Counted from the first letter of the stretch, positions 43,600 through 53,149 are shown. The stretch: 64,000 nt of DNA from Geosporobacter ferrireducens (GCF_001750685.1 NZ_CP017269.1:248001-312000); one strand, 5' to 3'. Notes: generated by a model from the sequence alone, not told the origin. Made by a program: numbers and translations.

Positions 43600-43880
43600 T
43601 AACGTGCGAAAAAGCTAAGTTTTTTACCCATTTATTGTCTTAGCGTGGGATTTTCCGACTTTGCTGGTACTACCTCTTCTTAACGGTTTCGTAATGATAA
43701 CTGGAGCGTCGCATAATTTCATGGCTAGAACACCCTTCCACATCATGCATTCTTCTGATATATTTAATATCGTCCATTGATAACATCCTCTCTGTTCCTC
43801 CTTCAGTTCGTCAAACAAACTAAAGGATAACTTAATTTGAGGGGTGTTACAGTGGACTTTTTGCATCACAGACTGTTACA
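43600..43880 (-). pseudogene. IS21-family transposase (istA) remnant
   Basis: The frame 43670-43786 encodes LSMDDIKYIRRMHDVEG and HEIMRRSSYHYETVKK, which is the N-terminal HTH start of IstA, and stops after 38 codons. Nothing of the integrase core or istB remains. The flanks look like IS21 end sequence but termini were not fixed. Confidence 0.65.
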
Positions 43881-44027
43881 CTTTTATATTACATTAAACA
43901 ATGATATTGATTGTATTCTAAATAAATACTCGAAATTATAATAATTGTCATGCTCTAGTAAGAAAGCTTTTGTTATTTGGAAAAATATGCTACAATTAGA
44001 ACATATGTTCCATCCGGAGGTACTACT

Positions 44028-44540
44028 ATGCTTACAACAGATGAATTAGAATCCGTTATAACGAAATGTCATATAATTAAAAGCTTTTGTCCCTTACCTG
44101 AATCCACCCTTGGGTATTATTATTATGATGGAGACTATTATTGTATCCTGATCAATGAAAGTATTAGAAATGATGAAAGACTTTATAGAATAGTTCTAGC
44201 GGAGGAAATTGGTCATTATCGGACCACCATTGGGGATATTACACCTAGAAAATATATGTGTTATCGTGATCGCTTGTTAGTGGATAAGAAAGAACTGCAG
44301 GCACTCAGGTGGGCAACAGACCTTTTGATACCTACAGATACACTATTGAAAATTATTAGAGAGAAAACTGCATCCACAGTTCAGGAACTGATTGACTACT
44401 TTTTCGTTACTTATGATTTTTTTATGCATAAATTAGATTTCATGGCCAAACAAAAAGACATGTGGGATATTGATGAGGAAAGAGTTTTGTGTCTATACAA
44501 CCTCCCCTCCGTATTTATTCATCAAAAACCAAAACTTTAA
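44028..44540 (+). CDS. ImmA/IrrE-type metallopeptidase
   Basis: 170 residues. The motif LAEEIGHYRT (about residue 62) is the family's zinc-peptidase helix, here with the variant EExxH common in phage and ICE members. Known: ImmA cleaves the element's XRE repressor after DNA damage or cell signalling and induces excision. The open frame begins at 43977, but the ATG at 44028 follows GGAGG. TACAAT at 43991 is a -10 candidate. It lies 20 bp before the recombinase gene. Confidence 0.82.
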   Translation: MLTTDELESVITKCHIIKSFCPLPESTLGYYYYDGDYYCILINESIRNDERLYRIVLAEEIGHYRTTIGDITPRKYMCYRDRLLVDKKELQALRWATDLLIPTDTLLKIIREKTASTVQELIDYFFVTYDFFMHKLDFMAKQKDMWDIDEERVLCLYNLPSVFIHQKPKL

Positions 44541-44560
44541 AATAAAAGGAGGTATGATTC

Positions 44561-46237
44561 ATGGCTACAGCAGGTATTTATGTACGAAAGTCCAAAGCTA
44601 CCGATAAAGGTGAATCTATAGAGAATCAAACAAAACGTGGGATATCCCTCTGTGAAATGCGTGGATGGGACTACATAATCTACGAAGACTATGACTTCTC
44701 TGGAAAGACTTTGGACAGACCAGATTTTGAAAGAATGATGAAAGACGCTAAGAATAGAAATATTGATTATATTATTTGTTACAAGCTAGATAGGATCTCT
44801 AGAAGCGTAAATGACTTTTCCTCCCTAGTTGAAGAATTAGACAGCCTCGGTGTAGGTTTTATTTGCATTAAAGATAACTTTGATACTACAAGTCCAATGG
44901 GTAGAGCTATGATGTATATTACCGCAGTATTTGCCCAACTAGAGCGTGAAACAATTGCCGAACGTGTTAGAGATAATATGATTGATCGAGCTAAAATGGG
45001 CAAATGGAATGGTGGGCCTGTTCCCTTTGGCTTCGACGTACAGAGAGATACCATTGTCACTAATGGGCGTAATAAGAAAACTTCAGCACTTACCATTAAT
45101 GTAGAAGAAGCTAAACTAGTTAAATTGTTTTATGAATGGTATATCCAAGATGAAGGGTCTATTCGCAGCAATACTTTCAGAGCAAATGATCCTATCAATG
45201 GATATAAAACAAAACATGGAGCTCTATGGAGTGATAATCAAATGTCGCGACTGCTACAAAATCCTATATATTGTATAGCCGATCAAGAGGCATATGAATA
45301 TTTTTCTACTCAAACTAAGGTTCAGATAATCAATCGTAGAGAAGATTTTGATGGTAGCCACGGCTTAATGTTTTATAATCGCAGAAAGCCGCACAAGAAA
45401 ACCTCCAGGGAGAGGGATGAAGAAGAATGGATTTTAGTAATTGGTGATCACCAAGGTATTATTCCCGGGGAAATGTATAAAAAGCTACAAAATAAGCTAC
45501 ATATCAACAAAATAAAAGCGCCTAGACATGGTCAGGGTCTTTCTTCCCCGCTTACTGGTTTAGTAAGATGTGGCAGATGTGGTGCAGCTATGTCAGTTTT
45601 CACTTCCAGAAAATCTAAGGATAAATCACAAGGGTTCTGGGCTTACTTCAGATGTATCTGCAGAGAACAAAAATCAAAATTATTATGTGATAATACAAAC
45701 GTAAGAGCTGATCTTCTGGAACAAATAGTAGTTGGACATATTAGCGGTCTGTGTAATAACAAAAACTTTATTACAGAGCTTCTAGAGGGCTCAAACGATG
45801 AGTTAGAGAACAATCGTATACCGCTTATTGCTAAAAGAAATAAATTACAATTAGAATTAGATGTTAATGATAAAGAAATGAAAAACCTAGTTATTGCGCT
45901 TGGTAAAGGTATTCTTCCTGAAATAGTTATTCAAAGCCGCTATAAGGAATTAGAAGATCAAAAAAAAGCATTAAAAAAACAACTTCAAGAAGTTGCCCTC
46001 GAATTAGAAAACAATTATTCTGAAACCTATAATATTGATATGGTAATGAAATACATAAATACTTTTAATGAGACCTATGAATATCTTACGATTGAAGAAA
46101 AGAAAAAACTGCTTAAGCAAATTGTTAAGGAAGTAAAAGTAGATAAGGATAAAGTTGAACTAACACTTTATTTTCTTCCCACTCAAGAGTTTAATGATTT
46201 ATCACTTTGCTCATACAAGGACAAGGATTCATACTAG
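44561..46237 (+). CDS. Large serine recombinase (integrase of the element)
   Basis: 558 residues. Resolvase domain with the catalytic Ser11 (IYVRKSK), [13 protein letters not shown] and [10 protein letters not shown]; the Recombinase linker with LLQNPIYC; a zinc ribbon ([13 protein letters not shown] ... CDNTNV); then a coiled-coil end. These enzymes integrate elements at short att sites by 2-bp crossover. The last seven residues (YKDKDSY) and the stop are read from comM sequence, so the C-terminus changes on excision. Strong AAAAGGAGG site. Confidence 0.95.
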   Translation: MATAGIYVRKSKATDKGESIENQTKRGISLCEMRGWDYIIYEDYDFSGKTLDRPDFERMMKDAKNRNIDYIICYKLDRISRSVNDFSSLVEELDSLGVGFICIKDNFDTTSPMGRAMMYITAVFAQLERETIAERVRDNMIDRAKMGKWNGGPVPFGFDVQRDTIVTNGRNKKTSALTINVEEAKLVKLFYEWYIQDEGSIRSNTFRANDPINGYKTKHGALWSDNQMSRLLQNPIYCIADQEAYEYFSTQTKVQIINRREDFDGSHGLMFYNRRKPHKKTSRERDEEEWILVIGDHQGIIPGEMYKKLQNKLHINKIKAPRHGQGLSSPLTGLVRCGRCGAAMSVFTSRKSKDKSQGFWAYFRCICREQKSKLLCDNTNVRADLLEQIVVGHISGLCNNKNFITELLEGSNDELENNRIPLIAKRNKLQLELDVNDKEMKNLVIALGKGILPEIVIQSRYKELEDQKKALKKQLQEVALELENNYSETYNIDMVMKYINTFNETYEYLTIEEKKKLLKQIVKEVKVDKDKVELTLYFLPTQEFNDLSLCSYKDKDSY

Positions 46238-47276
46238 CAATCAGCATAAATTTGGAAGGATAGGTCAAAGAGGCATTTACTCTTGATATCGTAACAATTT
46301 CATCTTCTATCGGCTGTCTTAGAACTTCTAATACACTTCTATGAAACTCCGACAACTCATCCAAAAATAAAACACCATAGTGGGCCAGGGAAACTTCACC
46401 CGGTTTTGGTATCCTTCCACCACCTACCAAAGAAACCGCTGATATAGTATGATGCGGGGCTCGAAAAGGCCTGCTGCAAATAAGAGATCTACCATCATTT
46501 AGTAATCCCGCTATGCTGTAAATTTTTGTGACCTCCAGAGATTCTTCATAGGTCATATCTGGCAAAATCGTAGGAAATCTCCTGGCCAACATCGTTTTTC
46601 CCGCTCCAGGTGGACCAATCATCAGCAGATTATGACCACCGGCTGCAGCAATCTGAAAAGCGCGTTTTACTACTTCCTGTCCAACCACATCACCAAAGTC
46701 CTCTTCATAACAATTTAATTCTTGCGTATTCGAATTAGCGTTTATAAAAATGGGTGCCTGCACCTCAGTACCTTGTAAGTGATCTATAATTTCTGATAGA
46801 TTTTCAAAAGGGAATATGTCGACATCTGGAATAACAGATACTTCTTTTGCATTCGCTTTCGGAAGAATAATCTTTTTAATCCCCCAGTCTCTAAAAGCAA
46901 TTACCAGTGGCAGAGCTCCATTAATTCTATTTAGTTTCCCATTTAGTGACATTTCACCGATAAATCCATATTCCCTTATATCCTGATTTTTAATCTGTTC
47001 AGATGCCTCAAGTATTCCGAGTGCCATCGGTAAATCTAAATGGCTTCCTTCTTTTCTGGTATCTGCAGGTGCAAGATTTATTGTTATTCTTTTTATCGGA
47101 AACTCATAACCAGAGTTCTTAATAGCAGAACGTATTCTTTCTTTAGACTCTTTAACGGTTGCATCAGGTAAACCTACTGTGGTCAGTGATGGTAATCCAT
47201 TAGATATATCCACTTCAACCTCAATAATATTTCCATCTAGTCCACACAAAACGCAGCTGTTGATCTTAGATAACAT
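46191..47276 (-). pseudogene. comM: comM (YifB-family Mg-chelatase-like ATPase), interrupted by the element
   Basis: 361 codons of a gene normally about 500-510 codons. Intact: the N-terminal domain (FVDISNGLP-like start, [26 protein letters not shown]), Walker A GPPGAGKT at about residue 226 and Walker [12 protein letters not shown] near 305. After SMNPCPC the frame runs into element DNA and adds MSKVINH before a stop. The C-terminal third is lost here and should lie at the far element end. ComM helps branch migration in natural transformation. Confidence 0.93.
46215..46229. other. Right attachment site (att) core region in comM
   Basis: Fifteen bases encode comM NPCPC on the minus strand and recombinase residues on the plus strand; beyond 46214 comM similarity ends. 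It contains the tandem ACAAGG-ACAAGG. The exact 2-bp crossover cannot be set from one end. Confidence 0.7.
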
Positions 47277-47376
47277 ATATACGCCTCCTGAAAAAGCAAT
47301 TCAGCATCATTCTGCTTATATACTTCCATAAATTTCTATATTTTCCTTCTAATTGATCGAATATTTTCAATAAATA

Positions 47377-47406
47377 AAAAAATCTCCCGAATAATGGAGA
47401 TTTTTT
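47377..47406 (-). terminator. Terminator after yraN
   Basis: AAAAAATCTCC pairs perfectly with GGAGATTTTTT; the loop is 8 nt. It overlaps the yraN stop and separates it from comM. Confidence 0.85.
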
Positions 47407-47764
47407 AAACAATATTTTTAACATGATGAATTTCAGAAAGATTTTCTCCCTCGAATAGAACCTCAACAGCATCAAAGCGGTAACTGCAATCCCCCAATTG
47501 TTTAGCTTTTAAATAATTTAAAGCTGTACGTACCATATGCTCTCGTTTTTTATAATTTATAGATTCAATGGGTCTTCCAAAGGCAAGACCTGATCTCGTT
47601 TTTACTTCAACAAATATATATGTTTTCCCATCATAAGCGATGATGTCCACTTCTCCCATACAGCACCGGTAATTCATATCCAAGATTTTATATCCCCTCT
47701 TCTCTAAGTGAGAGGCTGCCAGCCTTTCACCTAGGGCTCCCAATAGCTTTCGTTTTTTCGTCAT
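47405..47764 (-). CDS. yraN: YraN/UPF0102-family predicted endonuclease
   Basis: 119 residues: LGALGERLAASHLEKRGYKILDMNYRC opening (read here in parts) and GEVDIIAYDGKTYIFVEVKTR, the E-x-D...E-V-K core of the Holliday-resolvase/restriction fold. Almost always found between rnhB and comM. Biochemical role unsettled. Six bp separate it from the FlhB-like gene. Confidence 0.9.
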   Translation of the reverse strand: MTKKRKLLGALGERLAASHLEKRGYKILDMNYRCCMGEVDIIAYDGKTYIFVEVKTRSGLAFGRPIESINYKKREHMVRTALNYLKAKQLGDCSYRFDAVEVLFEGENLSEIHHVKNIV

Positions 47765-47770
47765 TTGCTT

Positions 47771-48055
47771 CTACTCCTTTGTATCAAGGGTTATGATAAA
47801 AGCTAATATCTCTGCTACCACATGATAGAGTTCCGGAGGAATTTCATCTCCAATCGATAAGTTATAAAGCTGCCTCGCCAGCTTTTCATCTTGATAGGTA
47901 GGAATTTCATGCACTTCTGCTATTGATTTTATCTTTTGCGCAATTTCTCCCTTACCTTTAGCTACTACTTTTGGCGCATGATCTTTTTCTTCATTGTATT
48001 GTATTGCTGCTACAATTTCACTTTTCTCTTTCATGTCTTTCATGGCTACACCCAC
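47771..48055 (-). CDS. FlhB C-terminal-domain-like protein (YlqH type)
   Basis: 94 residues similar to the cytoplasmic C-domain of FlhB/EscU: AAIQYNEEKDHAPKVVAKG, AEVHEIPTYQDEKLARQLYN, LYHVVAEILAFI. The NPTH autocleavage motif and the TM part are missing. Such stand-alone homologues sit in this gene cluster in Bacilli and Clostridia; their role is not well known. Overlaps the FliK-like gene by 10 bp. Confidence 0.85.
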   Translation of the reverse strand: MGVAMKDMKEKSEIVAAIQYNEEKDHAPKVVAKGKGEIAQKIKSIAEVHEIPTYQDEKLARQLYNLSIGDEIPPELYHVVAEILAFIITLDTKE

Positions 48056-49605
48056 AAATCTACAAAATTATGTTTTTTCTGATTGAACAGCGCTTCTTGC
48101 TCCAGTACAGTTATTAAGTCTAATTTATCTTTAAAAATACTATAGTTGGTATCGACTTTTGTAAAACCCAGCGTTTTTAAAGCCGTGTGCAAACTACTTT
48201 CATGCTTTACCACATAATTTTTCACCTGCTCGCTTATCAACCGAAAATTTACTGCTACATATTTTTCTTTAATCTCAATAAAGGCTTGTACTGTATCTAG
48301 TGATTTGGTATCTAATGAAATAAATATTTTTAAATCTGATGGATTCAACGAAGAATTCTTTTTCTTTTTATTGCATAGAACGATTTCTAGGTTTCTCTGT
48401 TCTCCTTTTATTTGAATAGGCAGCTGCAAAAACCCTTGATAGTCATTGATTTTATTGATAAAGTCAATTCCGCTTTTTAGTGAATCTAATTGCTGGATCA
48501 CTTCTTTCCCAATTTTCACGGCTCCATTTTCTGCTAAATCCTTTATGTTCTGAATAGTGTTATACAGTTCTTTTATAACCTCTTTAACACTTTCTTTGTC
48601 TTGAATCAGCGAGGGTTTTATCCGGCTTCCTATATCTTCAAGATTTTTAACGAGCTGTTCAATTTCTTTTTGACCTTTTAATGCTCCTACGATATCCTCT
48701 AGTTGCTTTCCTACAGGAGCGGTATGAAATAGAATCTGGTTGATATTGCTGGCATTTTGTATATTCCCTTGAAAATTATTCTTTAATAGAAATATGATTT
48801 TCTCATAGGTCATATTTTGAAGATTAAATCCTGTTTTTGGCACTGGTCTTTTGGCTTCCGATTCTCCACTGCTATATTCAATTGCCGGTTTTTCCATTGT
48901 TCCTTCTGCTGGTTTTTCCGCTATTTCAACAGAGCCTTTTGTCATCTTATTTGCAATTTTACTCTCCACATTGAGCAGCACTGTCTCCCCTGTTTTTTCC
49001 TTTGTCTCATTGAATCCAGTCTCAGTTCCGGAATGATTTACAGTTGCTTTTACACCATGTTCCGGATTAATTTCTGTACTCAGAACTCTTTTTAAAACCG
49101 TTTGAATAGAATGCTCAGATAAATCATCTTCCCCTTTCAAAGGCAAAAGGTGCATCCAGTCCGATACTTTTTCATAAGCTGTTTTTAAGCTGGATATCTC
49201 TTTTAGGGTATTTGCCTGGATGGGTAATTGAAAGCGGATCATTTCCTTTACAATCTCAATTTTTTCCTTGTCAGGAGTTAAACCCATTTTTTCTAGCAAG
49301 GATGTAATTTTTTGCTCAGCCACCCTAATTGCTTCAGCATCATCAAGAACAGGTTTGAGTAGAATTTGATGATCTTGTATTTCTTTTACTAAAAAATCAC
49401 ACAGCTGTCCAGTCTTCAAGGGTAATGGCATTGTTAGTTTTGCTTGTACAGTCTCCCCGTTTCCCAGATTTAATAAAACAATCTCCCCTGCAATTTGATT
49501 AATCTTTGCACGAATTGTCTGCCCCTCTTTAAGGGAGCCACTGGATTCTTCTTTGTTCTGTTGTGATGGAATATTAAATGTTAAACATTCATTATGAATT
49601 TTCAT
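48046..49605 (-). CDS. FliK-like hypothetical protein (YlqG position)
   Basis: 519 residues. The N-terminal 100 residues form a small beta domain, the middle is low complexity, and the last 130 (SLDTVQAFIEIKEKYVAVNFRLISEQVK ... LKTLGFTKVD, read in parts) resemble the FliK hook-length-control C-terminal domain. Its coupling to an FlhB-C-like gene is notable, because FliK acts on FlhB in flagella. Role here unknown. Confidence 0.65.
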   Translation of the reverse strand: MKIHNECLTFNIPSQQNKEESSGSLKEGQTIRAKINQIAGEIVLLNLGNGETVQAKLTMPLPLKTGQLCDFLVKEIQDHQILLKPVLDDAEAIRVAEQKITSLLEKMGLTPDKEKIEIVKEMIRFQLPIQANTLKEISSLKTAYEKVSDWMHLLPLKGEDDLSEHSIQTVLKRVLSTEINPEHGVKATVNHSGTETGFNETKEKTGETVLLNVESKIANKMTKGSVEIAEKPAEGTMEKPAIEYSSGESEAKRPVPKTGFNLQNMTYEKIIFLLKNNFQGNIQNASNINQILFHTAPVGKQLEDIVGALKGQKEIEQLVKNLEDIGSRIKPSLIQDKESVKEVIKELYNTIQNIKDLAENGAVKIGKEVIQQLDSLKSGIDFINKINDYQGFLQLPIQIKGEQRNLEIVLCNKKKKNSSLNPSDLKIFISLDTKSLDTVQAFIEIKEKYVAVNFRLISEQVKNYVVKHESSLHTALKTLGFTKVDTNYSIFKDKLDLITVLEQEALFNQKKHNFVDLWV

Positions 49606-49616
49606 CGTAAAAACTC

Positions 49617-50387
49617 CTATAAATTTTGTAAAAAGGATTTTCTATGGATTGGGGTTATACCATGTTTTTCAATGCTCTCGTAATGTTCCTTGGTGCCATA
49701 CCCCTTGTGTGAAACAAATCCGTATTCTGGAAAAACTTCATGATACTGATTCATAATTCTATCCCTGGTTACTTTTGCAATAATCGATGCAGCTGCAATA
49801 CTGATGCTTTTCTGGTCACCCTTTATGACCGATTGTTGTTTAATCTTTATATCGGTTAATTTTACTGCATCGATAAGCAGAAAATCTGATTTTATTTCAA
49901 GATTTTTTACAGCCTCTCCCATAGCTCTTTTGGTGGCACGCAGAATATTAATTTCATCGATCACATTGTTTTCTACAATGCCTACACCGACTGCCAAAGC
50001 TTTTTCATTTATGATATCATATAGTTTCTCCCTTTTCTTTTCCGAAATTTTTTTTGAATCATTGATTCCATCTATAAACAAATCGAAGGGTAAAATAACT
50101 GCAGCTGCAACTACAGGCCCTGCAAGGGGACCTCTTCCCGCTTCATCTAATCCGGCAATCATTCTATACCCTTCTTTAGCCAGCTCCTTTTCATAAAACC
50201 ATAAGGATTCTACCCGTTCTTTCTCTGTTGAAAGCTTTTCCAACTTTTTTTGAAGCTTTAGTCCTATTTTTTGCACTGCACTTCTTTCATCCTCCATCAG
50301 TTTTGGTATATACAACTTATAGTGCTCACTTACTTGATCTTTTAAAAAGGCTTCGATCTCTTTCCCTGTCATCGCTTTAAAATCCAT
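49617..50387 (-). CDS. rnhB: Ribonuclease HII
   Basis: 256 residues. Removes ribonucleotides from DNA and RNA:DNA hybrids. Seen: an N-terminal extension of about 75 residues typical of Firmicutes, then IAGLDEAGRGPLAGPVVAA with the first acidic pair, GINDSKK, and ASIIAKVTRDRIM. It lies 11 bp before the FliK-like gene. Confidence 0.95.
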   Translation of the reverse strand: MDFKAMTGKEIEAFLKDQVSEHYKLYIPKLMEDERSAVQKIGLKLQKKLEKLSTEKERVESLWFYEKELAKEGYRMIAGLDEAGRGPLAGPVVAAAVILPFDLFIDGINDSKKISEKKREKLYDIINEKALAVGVGIVENNVIDEINILRATKRAMGEAVKNLEIKSDFLLIDAVKLTDIKIKQQSVIKGDQKSISIAAASIIAKVTRDRIMNQYHEVFPEYGFVSHKGYGTKEHYESIEKHGITPIHRKSFLQNL

Positions 50388-50480
50388 GTTTTTCTTGTTC
50401 CTCCTGCCCTTCGTCTTTTAACTATTATACCATAATCCTTATCTAATCAAGTAAAATAAGCTTAGAGGTGCAAAATAAAA

Positions 50481-50504
50481 AAGCACTATGCTTCAATAGT
50501 GCTT
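50481..50504 (-). terminator. Terminator after rbgA
   Basis: AAGCACTAT pairs with ATAGTGCTT, followed by TTTTTTATTTT on the minus strand; it overlaps the rbgA stop. Confidence 0.85.
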
Positions 50505-51355
50505 ATATAATCTTCCGGTTTTTCTAATGTAATTTTTCCTATTTTTCCACTTCTAAATTCGTCTAGAATCAGATTTGCAGTTCTGGCATAATCAATTCTT
50601 CCACCTGAAAAAATACACCCTCTATTCTTTGCGATTCCTTCTAAATTCTCCAAATCTTCTTGGAAAATTTCTGATAGCTTATATCTTTCCTGAATCTGAT
50701 CGGTATATTCTCTTACAAGATAGGCCACAAGATGCAATGCTATGGTTTCTATATCCAGCACTTCATCTTTTATCGCACCAGTAAAAGCTAGTTTAAACCC
50801 TACCTGTTGATCTTCAAACTTTGGCCATAGAATTCCGGGTGTATCCAGCAGTTCAATATTGCCTCTTAGCCGTACCCACTGCTTCCCCTTTGTAACACCC
50901 GGTTTATCCCCCGTTTTTGCACTTTTTTTACCTGTTAGTCTATTAATAATTGAAGACTTTCCAACATTAGGAATGCCTACGATCATAGATCTTACAGCTC
51001 TTTTTCTCATACCTTTATTTACAAGTGCATCCATTTTTTCTTTTGCAGCAGCTTCTACTAATGCAGTCATTTTATCTAAGCCTTCACCAGTCATTGAGTT
51101 TACTGGAATCGCATTAATTCCTTGTGCTGCAAAGTAGTTTATCCATCTCCTTGTGACCTGTGGGTCCGCTAAATCACTCTTATTTAGAACTATCACCCTA
51201 GGTTTTCTTTCAACCAGTTCATCAATCTGAGGATTTCTACTGCTCATAGGAATTCTGGCGTCCAGCAGTTCAATGACTACATCTACCAGCTTGAGGTTCT
51301 CCTGAATAAGCTCTTTCGTTTTCTTCATATGTCCTGGATACCAATTGATATGCAC
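50486..51355 (-). CDS. rbgA: Ribosome biogenesis GTPase A (YlqF), GTG start
   Basis: About 289 residues. A circularly permuted GTPase needed for late 50S assembly. Seen: INWYPGHMKKTKE start, G4 NKSDL, G1 GIPNVGKSS, G3 DTPGIL in that permuted order, and the C-terminal RNA-binding region. The frame is open to 51403, but the family starts directly before the WYPGHM motif, so the GTG at 51353-51355 is preferred. Confidence 0.93.
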   Translation of the reverse strand: MHINWYPGHMKKTKELIQENLKLVDVVIELLDARIPMSSRNPQIDELVERKPRVIVLNKSDLADPQVTRRWINYFAAQGINAIPVNSMTGEGLDKMTALVEAAAKEKMDALVNKGMRKRAVRSMIVGIPNVGKSSIINRLTGKKSAKTGDKPGVTKGKQWVRLRGNIELLDTPGILWPKFEDQQVGFKLAFTGAIKDEVLDIETIALHLVAYLVREYTDQIQERYKLSEIFQEDLENLEGIAKNRGCIFSGGRIDYARTANLILDEFRSGKIGKITLEKPEDYISTIEA

Positions 51356-51378
51356 AACAATCACCACACATTTTATAT

Positions 51379-51891
51379 TTATTGTATTTTGGACAGGGGC
51401 CAAATCTTTAATAATGCTCTTCCTTTAACATGATAGACGGGAACAAATCCTACATCTTCAAACCTGCTGTCTTTACTATTATTTCTATTATCCCCTAAAA
51501 CAAAAATTGTATTTTCAGGGACGATTCTTTTATGAAAATCTCCAAGAGTTACCTCAAGAATATAAGGTTCATCTAAGGGTACATTATCGACAAACACCCT
51601 GCCATCGGTAATCTCAACCGTGTTTCCCTCGACAGCAATAACTCTTTTGATAAAATTATATTTTGGTTCATGGGGATACCGAAATACAACGATATCTCCC
51701 GCTTTAGGCTTATGTATTAAATATCCTGCTTTATATACAATCAGTCTTTCATGATTGGCTAATGTAGGCATCATAGAATTTCCGTCAACTTGAATCAAAT
51801 CAAACAAAAATGCTTTGATTAAGATTGCCAAAACAACCGCAATTGCAATTGTTTCTAACCATTCTCTTAATTCATTTTTTGATTTGTTCAT
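51379..51891 (-). CDS. lepB: Signal peptidase I
   Basis: 170 residues, one N-terminal TM helix (about 13-33). Catalytic Ser39 in GNSMMPTL and Lys82 in FIKRVIAVEG, and GDNRNNSKDSR at the C-terminus. Cleaves signal peptides of exported proteins; the surface proteins of the element would need it. Confidence 0.95.
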   Translation of the reverse strand: MNKSKNELREWLETIAIAVVLAILIKAFLFDLIQVDGNSMMPTLANHERLIVYKAGYLIHKPKAGDIVVFRYPHEPKYNFIKRVIAVEGNTVEITDGRVFVDNVPLDEPYILEVTLGDFHKRIVPENTIFVLGDNRNNSKDSRFEDVGFVPVYHVKGRALLKIWPLSKIQ

Positions 51892-51927
51892 AAAAAGACT
51901 TCACCTCATTTTTAGACCCATATTAAT

Positions 51928-51952
51928 AAAGGGACTGAAAATCAGTCCCTTT
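51928..51952 (-). terminator. Terminator after rplS
   Basis: AAAGGGACTGA pairs perfectly with TCAGTCCCTTT, loop of 3 nt; it overlaps the rplS stop by two bases. Confidence 0.9.
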
Positions 51953-52298
51953 AGAAAAACTTTTTCTCTTTAATTTTTGCTGCTTTACCAGTTCTTTCAC
52001 GAAGATAATTTAACTTCGCTCTACGCACTTTACCTCTCTTCACGATTTCGATCTTATCAATCTTTGGTGAATGTAAAGGTAATGTTCTCTCAACGCCTAC
52101 ACCGTAAGAAATTCTTCTTACTGTAAAGGTTTCACTGGCCCCGCCATTTTGTCTCTTTAAGATAACACCTTCGAAAACCTGAATTCTTTCTCTATTACCT
52201 TCTTTTACTTTTAAGTGAACTTTTACTGTGTCATCAATTGCAAAATTAGGAATATCTGACTTCATATTTTCTTGCTCAATCGCACGAATAATATCCAT
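51951..52298 (-). CDS. rplS: 50S ribosomal protein L19
   Basis: 115 residues: [36 protein letters not shown] and [17 protein letters not shown] longer frame starts at 52367, but GGAAGGAGG lies before the ATG at 52296-52298 and the product matches family length. Confidence 0.96.
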   Translation of the reverse strand: MDIIRAIEQENMKSDIPNFAIDDTVKVHLKVKEGNRERIQVFEGVILKRQNGGASETFTVRRISYGVGVERTLPLHSPKIDKIEIVKRGKVRRAKLNYLRERTGKAAKIKEKKFF

Positions 52299-52312
52299 AA
52301 TTGCCCCTCCTT

Positions 52313-52375
52313 CCTTCCTAGACGTTCTTGCTACCTTATTAGCAGAGGACCGTCCGTAATGCCACAAGTCATTAT
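52313..52375 (-). promoter_or_regulatory. Possible L19 leader RNA
   Basis: Between trmD and rplS the transcript can form TGCTA/TAGCA (52329-52344) and a small GGACCGTCC hairpin (52347-52355). The L19 leader of Firmicutes lies at this place; identity is from position and is not certain. Confidence 0.4.
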
Positions 52376-52402
52376 ATCACAATACCAATGAGAAGACAAT
52401 GC

Positions 52403-53149
52403 CTATTTCTCTAATATTTCTTTCATTAGTTTGCGGATCATTTGTTTTTCCTTTTCAGGTAACCCTGGATTTTGTATGTATTTTTCCAATAGATCCGGCC
52501 GATTTCGAATTGTAAGCTTTAGTGCCTCTGTTTTTCTCCACGCCTCAATATTTTTATGATTCCCGGACAACAACGTTTCTGGCACCTTGAGCCCACGGTA
52601 TTCACTAGGTCTTGTATATTGCGGATACTCCAATAATCCGGAATAAAAAGATTCGTCCATAAAGGATTCGCTTTGGCTTAATACACCCGGGATCATTCTT
52701 GCTACTGCATCGATTACCACCATAGCCGGAAGCTCTCCCCCGGTTAATACATAATCTCCTATGGAAATCTCATCAGTCACCCAATAATCCAGTACTCTTT
52801 GATCGATTCCCTCATAATGCCCGCAAAGAAAGACCAGATGTTCTTCTTTAGATAACGCTATGGCCATCTCCTGATGAAAGGTTTTTCCTTTGGGAGACAT
52901 ATAAAGAATTCTTGCTTTTTCTACTCCGATAGATTCAAGCGCATTGAAAATAGGTTCAGGCTGCATCACCATCCCCGCACCCCCACCATAGGGATAATCA
53001 TCTACTCGCTTATGTTTATTTTCGGCATAGTCTCGAATATTATAAACCTGTATATTTAAGATTTCCTTTTCTCTGGCCCTGCCAATAATACTTTCTCCTA
53101 GAGGAGCCTCAAACATATGGGGAAAAAGTGTTAATATATCAATTTTCAT
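52403..53149 (-). CDS. trmD: tRNA (guanine37-N1)-methyltransferase
   Basis: 248 residues of the SPOUT family. Seen: MKIDILTLFPHMFEAPL start, the cofactor knot LCGHYEGIDQRVLDYWVTDEISIGDYVLTGGELP (read in parts) and RPSEYRGLKVPETLLSGNH. Overlaps rimM by 4 bp. Confidence 0.96.
   Translation of the reverse strand: MKIDILTLFPHMFEAPLGESIIGRAREKEILNIQVYNIRDYAENKHKRVDDYPYGGGAGMVMQPEPIFNALESIGVEKARILYMSPKGKTFHQEMAIALSKEEHLVFLCGHYEGIDQRVLDYWVTDEISIGDYVLTGGELPAMVVIDAVARMIPGVLSQSESFMDESFYSGLLEYPQYTRPSEYRGLKVPETLLSGNHKNIEAWRKTEALKLTIRNRPDLLEKYIQNPGLPEKEKQMIRKLMKEILEK

Larger units (their letters stand above)
1..46229. mobile_element. Integrative and conjugative element inserted in comM (left end outside window)
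   Basis: Seen: a block of mobile-element genes (serine recombinase, XRE repressors, ParM/Rep, VirB4/VirB6, FtsK, tad operon, IS copies) abuts a comM gene cut after its NPCPC motif, while everything to the right is conserved chromosome backbone. The right boundary lies within 46215-46229, where comM codons and the recombinase 3' end overlap. The other half of comM and the second att site are not in the window, so the element is larger than 46 kb. A prophage is unlikely because no capsid, portal, terminase or tail genes are present. A recognisable relaxase is also missing from the visible part. Confidence 0.88.

Noticed and set aside
43624-43869. 81-codon frame across the IS21 remnant
   Set aside because: A different frame of the same stretch gives the recognisable IstA start, so this longer frame is a shadow.
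1-46229. Prophage
   Set aside because: Integrase, XRE repressors and ImmA fit a phage, but there are no head, tail, portal, terminase or lysis genes, while VirB4, VirB6-like and FtsK-type genes are present.
47266-47475. 69-codon minus-strand frame between comM and yraN
   Set aside because: Overlaps the end of yraN in another frame and contains its terminator hairpin; no ribosome-binding site.
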